Positions 50,591 through 64,000 of a stretch of 64,000 nucleotides of DNA are shown piece after piece. The number at the start of each line of letters is the position of its first letter. The first letter of the stretch is position 1. The translations under genes and the position numbers were made by a program. Origin of the DNA: Eutypa lata (taxonomy: Eukaryota > Ascomycota > Sordariomycetes > Xylariales > Diatrypaceae); the NCBI GenBank assembly GCA_022661535.1, contig JAKULF010000004.1, positions 3,720,001-3,784,000 on the forward strand, written 5' to 3'. The notes under the pieces are model-generated. The model saw only the letters and a list, made by a program, of their open reading frames with translations, searched no databases and had not been told where the DNA came from.

Positions 50591-53389
50591 AAGATCCTTC
50601 GGATTTAATTAATTAAATTAACTAATAAATTTCATATATCTTTTTACGTTTATTTATTAATAATTAATATAAATTATTATTAAAAATATTAATTATATTA
50701 AATGTTTTTTAATATTAATTTTATAATATTTATTATTTAATTATAAACGAAAAGAATATTTTAATATTAAAAGTTTTTATTTAAATTAATATATAATTTT
50801 ATAAATTCTTATTATAACGTTAAAATATTATATTTAATAATTTAAATGTTATTTTAATAAAAGAATTATTTTAAATAATAAATAAAATATTTTATTTTTT
50901 AAAAAATAAATTAAATATAAAAAAATTATTAATTAAAATATATCTTATTTTTTTTAATCATTTAATAATAATAAAAAACGATTAAATTAAATTTCGTTAA
51001 ATTAAAAATTTACATTTTTATAAAAATTATTTATTTTATATTATATTATAAAACTTTTTATAATAAAAATTAATAAATTTATTAATAATATTTATATTTA
51101 TATTTTTAATTTTTAATTTTAATTTTATAATTATAAATATATATTAAATTTAAATAATTTCGTTTTATAAATAAAGACTTTTTATAAAAATATTTAAGTT
51201 TAATTAATAAAAATTTAAAAAATAAAAATTTTATTTAAATCTTTTTTAATTTATATTAATTATAAAATTATATTAATATATAATTTATATAATTTTAAAA
51301 ATTTAATAAATAATATTTAAAATATTATTTATAATATCTTTTTAAATTAAAAATAATAATTTTTATAAAGAAAATCGAAAATAATAATGATAATTTTTAA
51401 TAATTATATAAAATAATTTTTTAAATTTTTTTAAGATTATTATAAAAAATAAATAATTTTTATTTTATATATACGTTAAAAGTTCATATTAAAAATAATA
51501 CGTATTTTAAAAAAAAATCTTTTTAATTAAATCATATATTATTATTATATATAAATTATAAAATATTATATTAAAAATAATAATATATGATATTTTAATA
51601 TTTAATTTTAATTTTATATTTTTTATTATTATTTCTTTTCGTATATTTATATTTAAAAAATTTATATTTAATATTTTATTTAATTATAATTAAATTTATT
51701 AAAAAGTTTTAAATTAATTTATATAATTAAAAATTAAAAATTATAAAAAGAAATAATTAAATATATTAAAAAAATTTTATAAATTTAAATTATATAAAAT
51801 TTAATTTATATATAGAATAATTTTTTCGTTTAAATATTTATTAAATAAAAAAAAAATAAAAATAATTAAAGATTTATTATAAAAATTTATTTATTATTAA
51901 TTAATAACAATTTTAATAAATAATTTAAATTTTTATATTTAAAATTTTAAATTTCAAAAGAATTATTTAATTAATAAGAAAATATATATAATTTTTAATT
52001 TTTAATAATTTATCATAAAATATAAAATTTAAATTTTAATAAGATTTATTATTTTATAAATACGTTTTTAAATATTAAATACGGTTTAAAAATTATATTT
52101 TTTATATATTAATAAAATATATATAATAATAAAATAATAAAATAAATAAATAAATAAATATAAAAGTTTTTATTTAAATATAAAAAATGTTTTTAATATA
52201 TATTTAATTTATAAATAAAAAGATTTAATTATAATAATAAAAAATTAAGGTTTAAATATTATATTAAATATTAAATTAAATTATTTAAAGTTAAAAGATA
52301 TTTACGTTTTATTAATTAATTATATTATAAAATCGAAAATTTTAACGAATATTTAATTAAAGTTTAAATTATGTTTAAAATATTTTTAATAATTAAAATT
52401 ATTAATAATAATAATAATATTATTATTTTTTATTTAAAAATAATAATTTTAATAATTTAAATTATATTATGTTTATTTTTTTAAAGATAAATAAATATTT
52501 ATTTATTATTTAAAACTAAGGTTTTAAATAATAAATTAAAACGTATTAAATTTTTTAATAATTAAAAAATAATTAAAAAATAATTATAATAATTATTAAA
52601 AAAATTAAAATATAAAAATTAAAATAATTTTATTTTTTAATTATTATATATTAATATTTAATATAAATAATTTATTTCGATTAATTATTTATAATTATTT
52701 TATAAATTATTATCGATTTATAAATTATTTATAATAATTATATTAATCTTTTTAATTTAATTTAATTTAAAATAATAAATTAAAATTATTTAATAAAACG
52801 TAAAAGATAAATATTATTAAATAATTAAAAATTTAATATAATAATTAAAGGTATTATTTTATATAAATTCTTTATTTATATTAAATTATTAATTATCGTT
52901 AATATTTAAAATACTTTTAAAATAAATCGAAAATTAAACGATTAATTTTAAAAATTATTTTAATCGATATTTATTTTTAAAAATTATTATTAATAAATAA
53001 TTATTACTTTAAAAATAAATAATTTATAAATTTATAAATATTGTAATTTTTATTATAATTTTTATAAATAAATTTATAAATATTTTCAAAAAAATATTTC
53101 ATATTAAAGAAATTAAATTTAAATTAAAACGTAATTAAATTTTTTAAATAATAATAATAATAAATTATAATACGTTTTATTAAACCAATTATCGAAACGT
53201 ATATTATAAATTATTATTTTTTTAATTAAATATTTTAATAATATAAAATTTTAATAATAATTAATTAAAAGATTGATAATAAAATATTTAAAATTATTTA
53301 ATAAAACGTTAAATTTAACGAAAAAAAATATTATTATGATTATTATTCTTAAAAAAGGATTTTTATATAATAAATAAATATTTATTAAT
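50591..53389. other. 2.8 kb of RIP-decayed sequence, unassigned
   Basis: AT-rich and very poor in C and G. Contains AAT/AAAT simple repeats (for example about 52130-52160 and 52410-52430). No domain relic or terminal repeat recognised. Confidence 0.55.
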
Positions 53390-53473
53390 TATTAAAATAT
53401 ACGAATAAATATTAATCTTAAATGTTTTTCGAAAAATAAATTATATATTATTATTAAAAAAGTTTATATTAAT

Positions 53474-54005
53474 TTAATTATAAATTTAAATTATATATTA
53501 ATTTTTATATTTTAAATATTATATATAATATTTTAAAATATTTTCGATTTTTAATCTTTTATTATTAATATAAATTATTATTAAAATATTTTATTTATTA
53601 ATATTTTTTTTTATTAATAAATAATTAATTTTTTAAAAATCTTAAAAATTTTAAAAAAATTAAATTATAAATTTATTAACATTAAATTTTCGATTTTCGT
53701 ATTTATTTATATAATGTAATAACTTAATTATTAATTTTATTTATATTAATTTAATGATAAATTCGAATTATATATTAATCCTTATATTTTAAATATTATA
53801 TATAATATTTTAAAACATTTTTAATATTTAATTTTTTATTATTATTATAAACCGTTATTAAAATATTTTATTAATTAATATTTTTTTATATTAATAAATA
53901 ATTAATTTTTTTAAAACTTTAATAAATTTAAAAAATCAAATTATAAATTTATTAAAATTAAACTTTTAATTTTTATATTTACTTTTATAATTTAATTATT
54001 TAATT
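53474..54005. repeat. ~270-bp tandem duplication at the copia-I2 3' end
   Basis: 53474-53744 and 53745-54005 are two collinear copies of the same segment, running from mid-LTR (ATTATATATTAATcnTTATA) through the LTR edge into the interior (TTATTAATTTTATTTATATT). copia-I1 has this segment once (34430-34710). The copies differ by RIP-type changes and small indels. Confidence 0.75.
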
Positions 54006-55396
54006 ATCGGTTTTATTTATATTATAATATTAATAATTTTGTTTATATATATACGGTTAAAATTTACTTAAATTATTATTTATTAATAAATTCTTTAATT
54101 TTATATATAAAACTTATAATATTATTAATTAATACATTATTAATTATTAATTTTTATCTTTATATTTTACATTATAAATATTTAAAAAAATAATTAATAA
54201 AAACGAATTTATTTAATAAAAACCGAATTAATTTAAAAATCGCTTTAAATCCTTTAAATTAAATATTAAAAAAGAAATTTTTAAATTAAATAAATATAAT
54301 AATTATAAAAAAAATATTACGATAATATAAAACTTTAAAAAATAACGAGTTTTTTTTATAACGAAAATTTAATAAAGATTATTTTTTTTTAATTAATTTA
54401 ATTTATTTATTAATTAATATATTTTTTAATTTTTTAAATAATTTTTAATTTAATTTTAAATTTAAATTTATTATAAATTCGGTAAAAACCTTTCGATTAA
54501 AAATTTTAATAAAGGTATTTAATAAATTTTTATTTATTTTAATATATTAAATTTTAATATAATTATTATTAACTTTTTAATATATATAATAATAATCGAT
54601 TTAAATATAACCTTTTTTTAAATATTATAATCTTTTTTATTAATTTTAATATGTTTATATTATTTTTTAATAAAATAATAAAATATTTAAATATTAAATT
54701 AAATTTTTATAAAATTTCTTTAATATTAATTATTTTTATTATTATAATATTTAAAATTATATATTTAACTTTCGTTATATAATAAATAATAATCGTTTAA
54801 AACTTTAAAATTTATATAATAAAAAATTTTATTATATAAAATATATAATTTATAATTAATTAATTTAAATTAAAATTATTATTATAATTAAAAATTATTA
54901 CTTTAAATAATTGAAAATTATTATATTTATAATATAAATATTTTATATTTAAAATTTAATATTAAATTAATAAATTAATAATATTATTTATATATTTTAA
55001 TAAACGCTTAATATAATTTATATATTAAATTTAAATAAACGTTATATAAATTATATTAAATTTAAATACATAATTTAAAAATTTAAACTTTTTAATTAAA
55101 CTTATATATTTAAACGTTTCGTTTTTAATAATAATTTTTTAATTTTAAATTATATATTATTTATAATTTAAAACGAACGAAATAAATAATAATTTTATAT
55201 TATTTATATTTATTATTTAAAAGGATTTTTTAATATATTATTATTAATTTAAATAAATATCGTTAATAAAATTTAATTTAATAATATAAATATTTAAAAA
55301 TTAATTAATTTCGCTTAAATCTTTAATAATAATTTTTTTAATCATAACTTTTATAAACTTCGTAAAACGTTTTTTATTTATATTAAATAATAAAAA

Positions 55397-55408
55397 ATTA
55401 TTAATATA
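55397..55408 (-). pseudogene. copia-I2 YxDD relic
   Basis: The minus strand reads Y-I-N-N (TAT ATT AAT AAT), the same D to N double change as copia-I1 at 36083-36094, in the same sequence context. Confidence 0.7.
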
Positions 55409-58243
55409 TAAAATTATAATATTAATTATTTTAAAATTTAAATAAATAACATTATTTAACATTAAAATTATAAAATTTAATTATTTTAAAATAATCTTAA
55501 TTTTTATTTATTAAATTATATTAAATTATTTAAATTTATATAAAAGATTTATTAATTAAATAATATAATTTAAATCATATTTATATATTTTTTTCTTTAA
55601 AAAATATATTAAAATATTTTTTAATAATAAAAATATCTTTATAAATAATTTCTTTTTTAATTTATTATTAAAATATATTATAATAAAACTTATTTATATA
55701 ATATATTAATTATATAAAATCGTTAATACATAACTTAAATTATAATTATAATAATTTTATTATAATTAATATTTTTTCGTTATATAAATCTTTTATATAT
55801 ATATAATCTTTTAATTTTTTAAAATTATTTATTAATATAATGTTTTTAATATTTATATAACGTTTATTAAATATTTATATATTATTTTAATTAATGAAAT
55901 AATTTTTAATTAATATTTCTTTATATTTTTATAAATATTATTTTTATTTATAAATTTATTTCGAAATTTATTAAAACTTTTTTAATAATAAATTATTTTT
56001 AAATATTATTATTATTAATTTATATATTTTCGAATATTTAAAAAACTTTAATATTTTATAAAAGTTTTCGAAAATATTAAATTGTTTTTTTAAACAAAAA
56101 TATTATTTATATATAAAAATAAATTTATATTATTATTTTAAAAACGGTATTAAAATTTATAAATTCGTATTTTTAATTCTTTATATTATTATTATTAATA
56201 AAATCGAATTCAAAATTATATTTATTAATATTTTTGTTTTTTTAAATAAATTATATTTAATATAATTTAATTATATCTTTAAAATGTTTTTTAAAAGTAT
56301 TATATATATAAAATTTCATTTTCTTTTAAATAATTACGTTTACGTTTATTAAATTATTCTTTATTTTTTTATTGATTTTGTTATTAAATATAATATTATT
56401 ATTATCGTTTTAAATATTAATCTTTTTATATTAATTCGATAATAAAGTTATTTTTAAATTTATTTTAAAAATAATCAAATAATATTTTTAAATTAAAAAA
56501 ATATTTAATTTTATAAAGTTTTTATATATTATAATATAAAAAGTTATAAAAAAAGTTTTTTTAATTAATTATATAATATAATTATTATTTCTTTTTATTT
56601 TAAAGAAATATTTTTTATATTTTAATTAATTAATTTTTTAAATTAAACTTTTTTCAATTAATAAATATAACGTAATATAATTTTAAAATATATAACCATT
56701 TATAACGAAATAAATAATAATTATTAAAATTTAAATATTTTTAATAAAATTTCGTAAAAATTATATTTTTAATTAATAATTAATTTATTTTTTTAATTAA
56801 TTAAATAATTATTTTTATAACGTAATTTTAAAAATATATAAATATTTTTATTTAAATTACGTAAATTTTAACTTTATTTTATATAAATTTAATAACGCAT
56901 TTTATAACTTTATTTTAATATTAATTATAAAATAATAATAATCGAAATTTAATATTAAGTTTTTTATAAAGTTTATTTATTTTAAATATATTAAATTTTC
57001 GTTTATTATTTAATTTTTAAATTTAAATTATTTTTTTTAATTATTTTTATTAAAAAATTAATTAATAAAATATTAAATTATTTTTTTAATATAATTTTAT
57101 AAATATTATTAAATATCGTTTTTAATTTTTATTAATTTTATATTATAATATTAATTATAATTTTTAATTATTAAATTATAATATAAATTATTATATAATA
57201 TAATAAATTATCTTATATGTATATTATATTATATAATTTTATTTATATAAATTAATTTTCTATAAATTATATAAAATAAAATTTTAATATTTTTTAATTT
57301 AAAATTTATATTATAAAATTATTTAATAATTTAAATTAAATCTTTAATATTAAAATAATAAAATTAATAATATTATAAAATAATCTTTTTAATAATTTTT
57401 TTATTTATTATAACCTTTTTATTATTATTAAATTTAAATATTATATATTAAAAAATAATTAACTTATCGTTATTATTTTTTAATATAAATTTTTATTTAT
57501 TATTATTAATTTTAAATTTAAATATATTAATAATTTATAATAAAACTTTTTATTTTTTTATATTAATTATTATAAAAACTTTTTTATTCGATAATTTTAA
57601 AATATTATAATTTAAATAACCGTTTTTTTTTAATATTATATTTTGTTAAAAAATATTTTAAACGAAATTTTTTTAATAATTAAAATATACGATATTATTA
57701 AATTTAAACGAAATTTATTAAATTTAATTAATTATTATTTAACGGTATTAATAATTAAAATATAAATAAAAATTATTTTAATATTAATAATAAAATAATT
57801 CTTTTTAATCTTTTTAATTTTCTTTAATTAAATCGTTAAAGTTCTTCGTAATGTTAATATTTAAATCATTATTTTATAATAATTCTAACGTTCAAAATAC
57901 TTTTTCATACGATTCTTTTAATATTTCTTTCGTTTTTAATGCTTTTCTATTTAATAAAAATTAAAATTATAACGTTTTTTAATTTAATTTATTAATTTAT
58001 AATATTTAAAATTAATTTATTATATTATTTAAATAATTTTTTTAATACATTTTGTTTTATAAAAACAATAATTAAAAAAATAAAACTTTTATATATATTT
58101 TTAATTTTAATTAAAATTATTAAATTATTAAATTTAATTAAATAATCGTAATTATTATAATTATTATTTTTATTAATATTTTTATTTTTATTTTTATTTT
58201 TATTTTTATTTTTATTATTATAGTTTTTTTATTTTTTATTTTC

Positions 58244-58285
58244 GTAATATCGAAATATATATTTATATTTATTATAATTAAAATA
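58244..58285 (-). pseudogene. copia-I2 gag zinc-knuckle relic
   Basis: From 58285 on the minus strand: Y-F-N-Y-N-K-Y-K-Y-I-F-R-Y-Y, collinear with copia-I1. Tyrosine at positions 1, 4, 9 and 14. Residue 6 is K here and E in copia-I1. Confidence 0.72.
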
Positions 58286-59655
58286 AAAAAGCTTTTTTTT
58301 ATCGTTTATAAAAAGTTCATTAAATCGGTTTTTAAATATTTAATTTTATATTTTTATTTAATTTATTAATATTTTTAATTAAATTTTAAATTTTAATATT
58401 TAAATTTTTAATAAACTTATAAATAAAATAATTAATTATTCGTAATATAAATTTATAATTTTATATTAATAAATAACCTTATTTTTTATAACATTTATAA
58501 ATATCGTAATATTAATAATTTTATTTAATTTTATATCAATTAACTTTATTTTTTTAATATATTTTTAAAATTATATAAAAAAAATAATATTTTTTTTATT
58601 ATATTTAAAGTTATAATCTTTTTTAAAATAGTTCGTTAACGTATTATATTAATTATTAAAAAAATAAATTGTAAAATTTTAATTTTTTAATTTTTAAAAT
58701 TATATTTATAATTAATTATTAAAAATATTATTTATAAATCTTTATAATAACTTTTATAAATTTAACTTTAACGAATTTAAATAATTTTATATTTTTTTCG
58801 TAATTAATGTTTTTAAGGCAAAACTTAAAATATTACGTTAAAGTTTTTAATTATTAAAACTTTTAAAATAATATTTCTTTTAATTTTAAAAATTCTTTTC
58901 CCGAATTTATATAAATTTCTATTCGTTTTTAAAAGTTTAAAAACCCGAATTTTATAAATATTATAATTAAAATTATTTACATTGAAATTATTAAAATTTA
59001 TACTTTATATATTTTTATATTATTTATTAAACTTATTTATTTATTAACTTTTTTTATAATATTATTTAAAAAAAATATAATTTTTTCGTTTATTTAATCT
59101 CGTTATTTTAATATTAATTAACTTATAATAACTTTTTAATAAAATAATTATCGATAAAATTTTAAATTATTATTTATAAATATTATAATAAAAATTTATA
59201 AAATATAATTATTTAAATTATAAAAAATATAAAAATTTAAAAAAGATTTAATATATAACTTAATTTATTATAAAATTAATATTATAAAAAAATATTTATA
59301 TATTTAAACGAAAAAATAAATAAATTATTTATTTATTTATTTTATATTAAATATTTAAATAAATTTTATATTTAAAATTTTAATAAAATAAAAATTAAAT
59401 TTTATTTTATTTTAAATAATATATTTTTTATATTTAATATTATAATTTTAAAATATTACGAAATAAATAAATTTATATTTATTTTTGTATAAATCTTTTA
59501 ATTATTAATTTAAAAAACCGAAATTATTATTATATTAAAATATATAAATAAATTTTAATTTTAAATAAATTTTAAAAAATAAAGTATATATTATTATTTA
59601 AAAATTTTTATATTAACTTAATTATAAATTTAAATTATATATTAATCTTTATAAA

Positions 59656-62600
59656 AATAAACTATATAAAGAAATTAATTTCTTAATTAATTATTTAAAA
59701 ATAAAAAATAATTATTAATATAAAAACGTAATATTTTATTACGTATTTTAAGATTATAAGTTTTAATTTAATTATAAAAAAAAACTTTTTTTATAATAAA
59801 TATTATTTTCGATATAAATTAAAACGACTTGTTTTAACCGTTTATATATATAAATTATAATTATATTATTTAAATATCTTTAATTAAAAAAAAACGAAAA
59901 AAAAATATTAATAATTTAAATTTATTAAATAATTATTATAATTATAACGTTAATTATTAACTTTATTTTATCTTAATACGAAACGTATTTAAAATAATAA
60001 CATTTTTTATTTTTTTATAATTTCGAATATCTTTTTAACTTTATTTTTTTTTAATTTAAGCTTTTTTAATTATTACCGTCGTTTTTTATCTTTTTAACGA
60101 AAATAATTTTAATATCGCAAAAATAAAGTTTACGTTATTATTACAATTAAAATTTAAAAACGAATTATCGAAAAATAAAATAATTTATAATTAAATTTAA
60201 ATAAAAGATTAAACGAATAATTAAACGAATAATTAAATAAAAAATTCAATAAGTAATTAAACCGGCTATTAATTCGAAAATATTTTCGATAATTTCGATT
60301 TAAGTAAAAAAAAGTTCTTTTTTATATTTATAAAATTAATTATATTAAATTTAATAAAGTGAAAATTAAAGCAAAACGAATATCGAATATTATTTAAATT
60401 ATACCGGTATAATTTATTATATTTTAAAGCGAAAAGATTCGTTTCTTAATTAATTAATATTAATTTTAACGATAATTAAATCTTTTATATTTATTAAAAA
60501 AATTTAATAAATGTTTTCGTATTACGTAATTATATTATCTTTATATTTCTTTAATATATCGTTAATGGGTTTTTCGATATTTTTATTTTTAATGTATTTT
60601 ATTAATTATTATTTTTTAATAACGTTATATTTTATAAGTTTCGATAATAAATTTTAAAGAATTTAACGAATTTTAAAAATTAATACGTTATTTAAAATTA
60701 TAATTAATTTATTAATTTTCGAATACGTTATTAATTATTTATAAATAAAAGTTATTTTTTTATTTATAACTTTAATTAAAATTTAAATATTTATATTTAT
60801 TTTATTAATTATTTAATTTAATATTAATATATTAAATAAAAAGTTTACGATTTAAAACTTTATTTTGTTTTTATTTTATAAATTGTTTTTTAAGTTATTC
60901 GTAATATTATTATATCTTTATTATATCTTAAAAATAATAAACTTGTTTTCGTTTTTTAATTAAAAATTTTAAATCTTTTTATTAATTTTATTTTTAAACT
61001 TATGAAAAACGTATAACGTTATTATTATTTTATAAAAGATATTATATTAAATGTAATATAATTTTTAATAATTAAAAATTATACGTCGATTATATTAATT
61101 AATAAATGATTTTATATCGACTTAATATAATCGTTAAAAAAGCTTTTATAATTAATATTTAAAGTTTTTATTTAAATTATCGTAAATTTATATTATTTTA
61201 AAAATAACGTGTATAAATAAAAAGTTTTATAATTTATAAAATACGTTTTATTTATATTTAAAGTTTTCATTACGAATTTTCGTTATATTTATTATTATAT
61301 TTAATTAAAAGTTAAAATTTAAAAGTTATTTTTTAAATATTATTTTAATAAATATTTTTACGATATTTTATAAATTTATTTTTTTATAAAAGTATATATT
61401 AAAAAAAACAATTTATTAATATTTTTTAAATATATTTATTTTATTAATTAAAGCTTTATTCTTTAAAAATAACTTTTTATATTTATTATTTATTTATTTA
61501 GTTTTTAAAATTAAAATAAATTAAAGTATATTAATTATAATTTAACGATTTTTAAAGTTATATTAATAAAGTTTATATTATTTATACGAAATTAATTTAT
61601 TCGAAATAAAATAAAAATATTCGATAATAATATAAGTTTTTTATTTTACGTTAGTTTTAATCGTTATAATAAATAACGAATAATTAACAATAATTAACGA
61701 TTAAAATAATAAAGTTTAAAATTAATCGTTAAATAAAAAAAGAATAAAAATAAATATAAGTTTAGTAATTTAAAAAAATAAAAATTCGTTTAATTTTATT
61801 AAAATATAAATAAAAAATTAAAAAAAATTAAAAAAATTAAAAATAAATAATAATATTTTTAATATTAATAAAAATATTATATAAATTATTAATTAAATTT
61901 CTTTTTATACAAATTAAAGTTTTATATATAAAATATATAAAGTTATATATATTTTTCGTATTAATTTTAATAAAAATTTATATTTTTATATATATAAATT
62001 ATCGTTATTACGAAAATTTTAAAAGTAATTCGATTTTTATATTAATTTTTAATATAATATTTATTAATTTTTAATTATTTATTATCGTATTAATAATAAT
62101 ATTTAATAATATAAAATTATTTTATATTAATTTAAATTAATTTAAAATTAATTTATGTTTTTTATTAAAATCGTATATTAATTTTATAACGTTTTATATT
62201 AAAATTTATTTTAAATATTATTAATTTTATTATATCGTTTATTTTTTTATTTTATTATATATTTTAATGTTAATATTTTTTATTAATTAATGTGTGTTTT
62301 ATATAACTTTTTGATTTCGTAAAACGTTTATTTTTCGTTATTATCTTTTATTAATATTTATTTCGGTTTCGATCTTTTTTTTTTTTAAATTTTATTTTTC
62401 GAATTTTTTAATTAAATATATTATTAATATAATTTTATATATTTTTTAATAACGAGGAAAATTTAATTTATAAATTAAATTTTTTAACTTTTTAATTACG
62501 ATTAAAGGATTTATTCGTTATTATAATTATTTTTCCATAAATCTTTTAAAAAGATATATTTTTTATATATTTTTAAATAAATTTCGTTTTTAATATTAAA

Positions 62601-64000
62601 TTTTATTAATTTATAACGTATATTATATTTTAATTTATAAACGTATATAAGATTTTTAAAATAAAAATAAATAATAATGATTTAATTTTAAAAATTATTT
62701 ATATTATATTAAAATATTAATAGTATATTTATTTAAAGTTATTTAAACGTAAATATATAATAACGTATTATTATTTTTATATTTTAGTTTTTTGTTTTAT
62801 TTATTCGTTTTTTTATATAATAAATCGTTATAAAATACAGCTTAAAATTAAAACGTATAAAAATAAATTATTAAAATGTCGAAATAAATTTAAGATTTTT
62901 ATATAAAATTACTTATTTAAATAATTTTTAATTGAATAATTATAAAATTCGTAACGTAATATTCGTTTATTTTTAAATTATATATTTTGTATTTTCGAAA
63001 ATTAAAATATATCGTTTAAAAAATTTATATATAATAATAAATAAATAATTATAAAATTTATATTTTAATATATATTAAAAAATAATTAATAATAAAATTT
63101 TAATTTATCGTATAAAATAAAATTAATGTAAATTAAATAAATTTTAAAAATTTTAATATTTAATTTTAATTAATACGGTTTTAAAAATAATTTAAATAAT
63201 TTTTAATATATTTTAATTGTTTTTAAATAAACTTTTAAATATATAAATTATTTATATTTTATAATATTTTCGTAAAATTAAAATAATATTTGTTATTATA
63301 AAATATATAAAAAACATTTTTATAATAATTATTTAAAATAATTAATTATTTATAATTATTTTTTAAAATATTATAAAAAAAATTATTATTAAATAAAAAT
63401 CATAATTTTTTAATTTTAAATAAAATTAACGATTTTAAATAATTTAAATTAATTTTAATTTTATTATATTTTTATATAAATTTTTTTTATAAACGTTATA
63501 TATTTTTATTTTATATCGTTTTAAATTATTTAATTATTTTTATAAATTTAACGTTTTTTTTTATAATTTATAATTATTTTTTATTATAAAAAAAGTTTAT
63601 TTTAATTTTTATTATAAAATAATTAAATTTATTAATAATATCGTTTAAAATATTTTTAAATTCGTTTTTTATTTTAATTTATTTTTAAAAAAATAAAAAA
63701 TAAATAAATAAAATAATACGTTTAAAATAAAATTTATTTTATTTAATATATAACGTATATCGAAACGAAGTTATTTTAAATAAATTAAAGTTGTCGTAAA
63801 ACGTAAATTTCTTTTAATTTTTTTAATAAAGTATAAATTTTTTAAATTTACGATATTTTTAATAATTTTATAATTTATAAAAATAATAATATTTTCGATA
63901 TAAAATTATATTTATAATCGTAATTATCGATAAATTTAAATTAAATTAATAATTTTTAATTTAATTATTTTTTATTTTTATTTAAATTTTATAAATATTT
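59656..64000 (-). mobile_element. gypsy-1R: RIPped Ty3/gypsy copy in inverted orientation
   Basis: Reverse complement of 3180-7575 with its 3' end at about 59656, running out of the window. The integrase C-terminal relic is at 62565-62627 (minus strand), reading Y-N-I-R-Y-K-L-I-K-F-N-I-K-N-E-I-Y-L-K-I-Y. The two copies differ by many independent C to T and G to A changes and by small indels, so they were mutated separately or continued to diverge. No intact frame. Confidence 0.82.
62565..62627 (-). pseudogene. Ty3/gypsy integrase C-terminal relic (gypsy-1R)
   Basis: Partner of 4758-4823. Here the GD of the motif reads K-N and the next residue E is kept, whereas gypsy-1L keeps D and has lost E. 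Each copy therefore preserves what the other has lost. Confidence 0.72.

Larger units (their letters stand above)
53390..59655 (-). mobile_element. copia-I2: second copy of the inner copia family, damaged at both ends
   Basis: Collinear with copia-I1: 3' LTR 53390-53602, RNase H block about 54730-54781, YxDD relic 55397-55408, zinc knuckle 58244-58285, and 5' LTR start at 59533. The 5' LTR stops at about 59655, where the end of gypsy-1R begins, so ~90 bp of LTR is missing. On the left, LTR plus adjacent interior is partly duplicated (see 53474-54005). RIP has hit both copies at different sites, so they complement each other for ancestral reconstruction. Confidence 0.82.

Overview
The window is a gene desert in what looks like a filamentous ascomycete (Pezizomycotina) genome. 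About 61.5 of 64 kb is extremely AT-rich and consists of retrotransposons ruined by repeat-induced point mutation (RIP). The signs are near-total loss of CpA/TpG, TpA excess, stop codons (CAA to TAA, TGG to TAA/TAG) throughout recognisable pol frames, and no believable intact protein gene on either strand. Surviving C:G pairs sit almost only in CpG: of 15 C's I counted in 1-480, 11 are CpG. I cannot name the species. There is no host gene, rRNA or functional tRNA.

Layout. 1-7575: right part of a Ty3/gypsy element (gypsy-1, + strand). 59656-64000: a second copy of it on the - strand, so the two 3' ends face inwards. 7576-12234: decayed DNA I cannot assign. 12235-21070: several copies of a non-autonomous repeat pair that I call A and B, including the nearly unmutated copy A1 (12235-13490), plus two short 3'-end fragments of gypsy-1. 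21464-28482: a second Ty3/gypsy family (gypsy-2, + strand) with its LTRs and an A copy inside. 28880-42334: a Ty1/copia element (copia-O, + strand) split by another copia (copia-I1, - strand, 34346-41105, 215-bp LTRs). The outer RNase H frame resumes after the insertion. 42446-46000: A and B copies, one B inserted into an A. 49337-50590: unmutated B copy (B5). 53390-59655: second copia of the inner family (copia-I2, - strand), truncated on the right and with a ~270-bp tandem duplication on the left.

A and B are related ~1.25-kb elements. They share a hairpin head beginning CCGTTACG, an internal minus-strand tRNA-like region with pol III A and B boxes, arrays built on GTAGGTCT, ACCACCTAG/CTAGGTGGT inverted repeats and a GGATGCACCCAATCA block, but have different tails. 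I see no coding capacity and do not recognise a named family. Most copies are RIPped; A1 and B5 are not, or are only partly, and they form the two GC-richer islands. The order of events read from the nesting is: gypsy and copia insertion, copia into copia, A into gypsy-2, B into A, RIP over most of it, with A1 and B5 arriving late or escaping.
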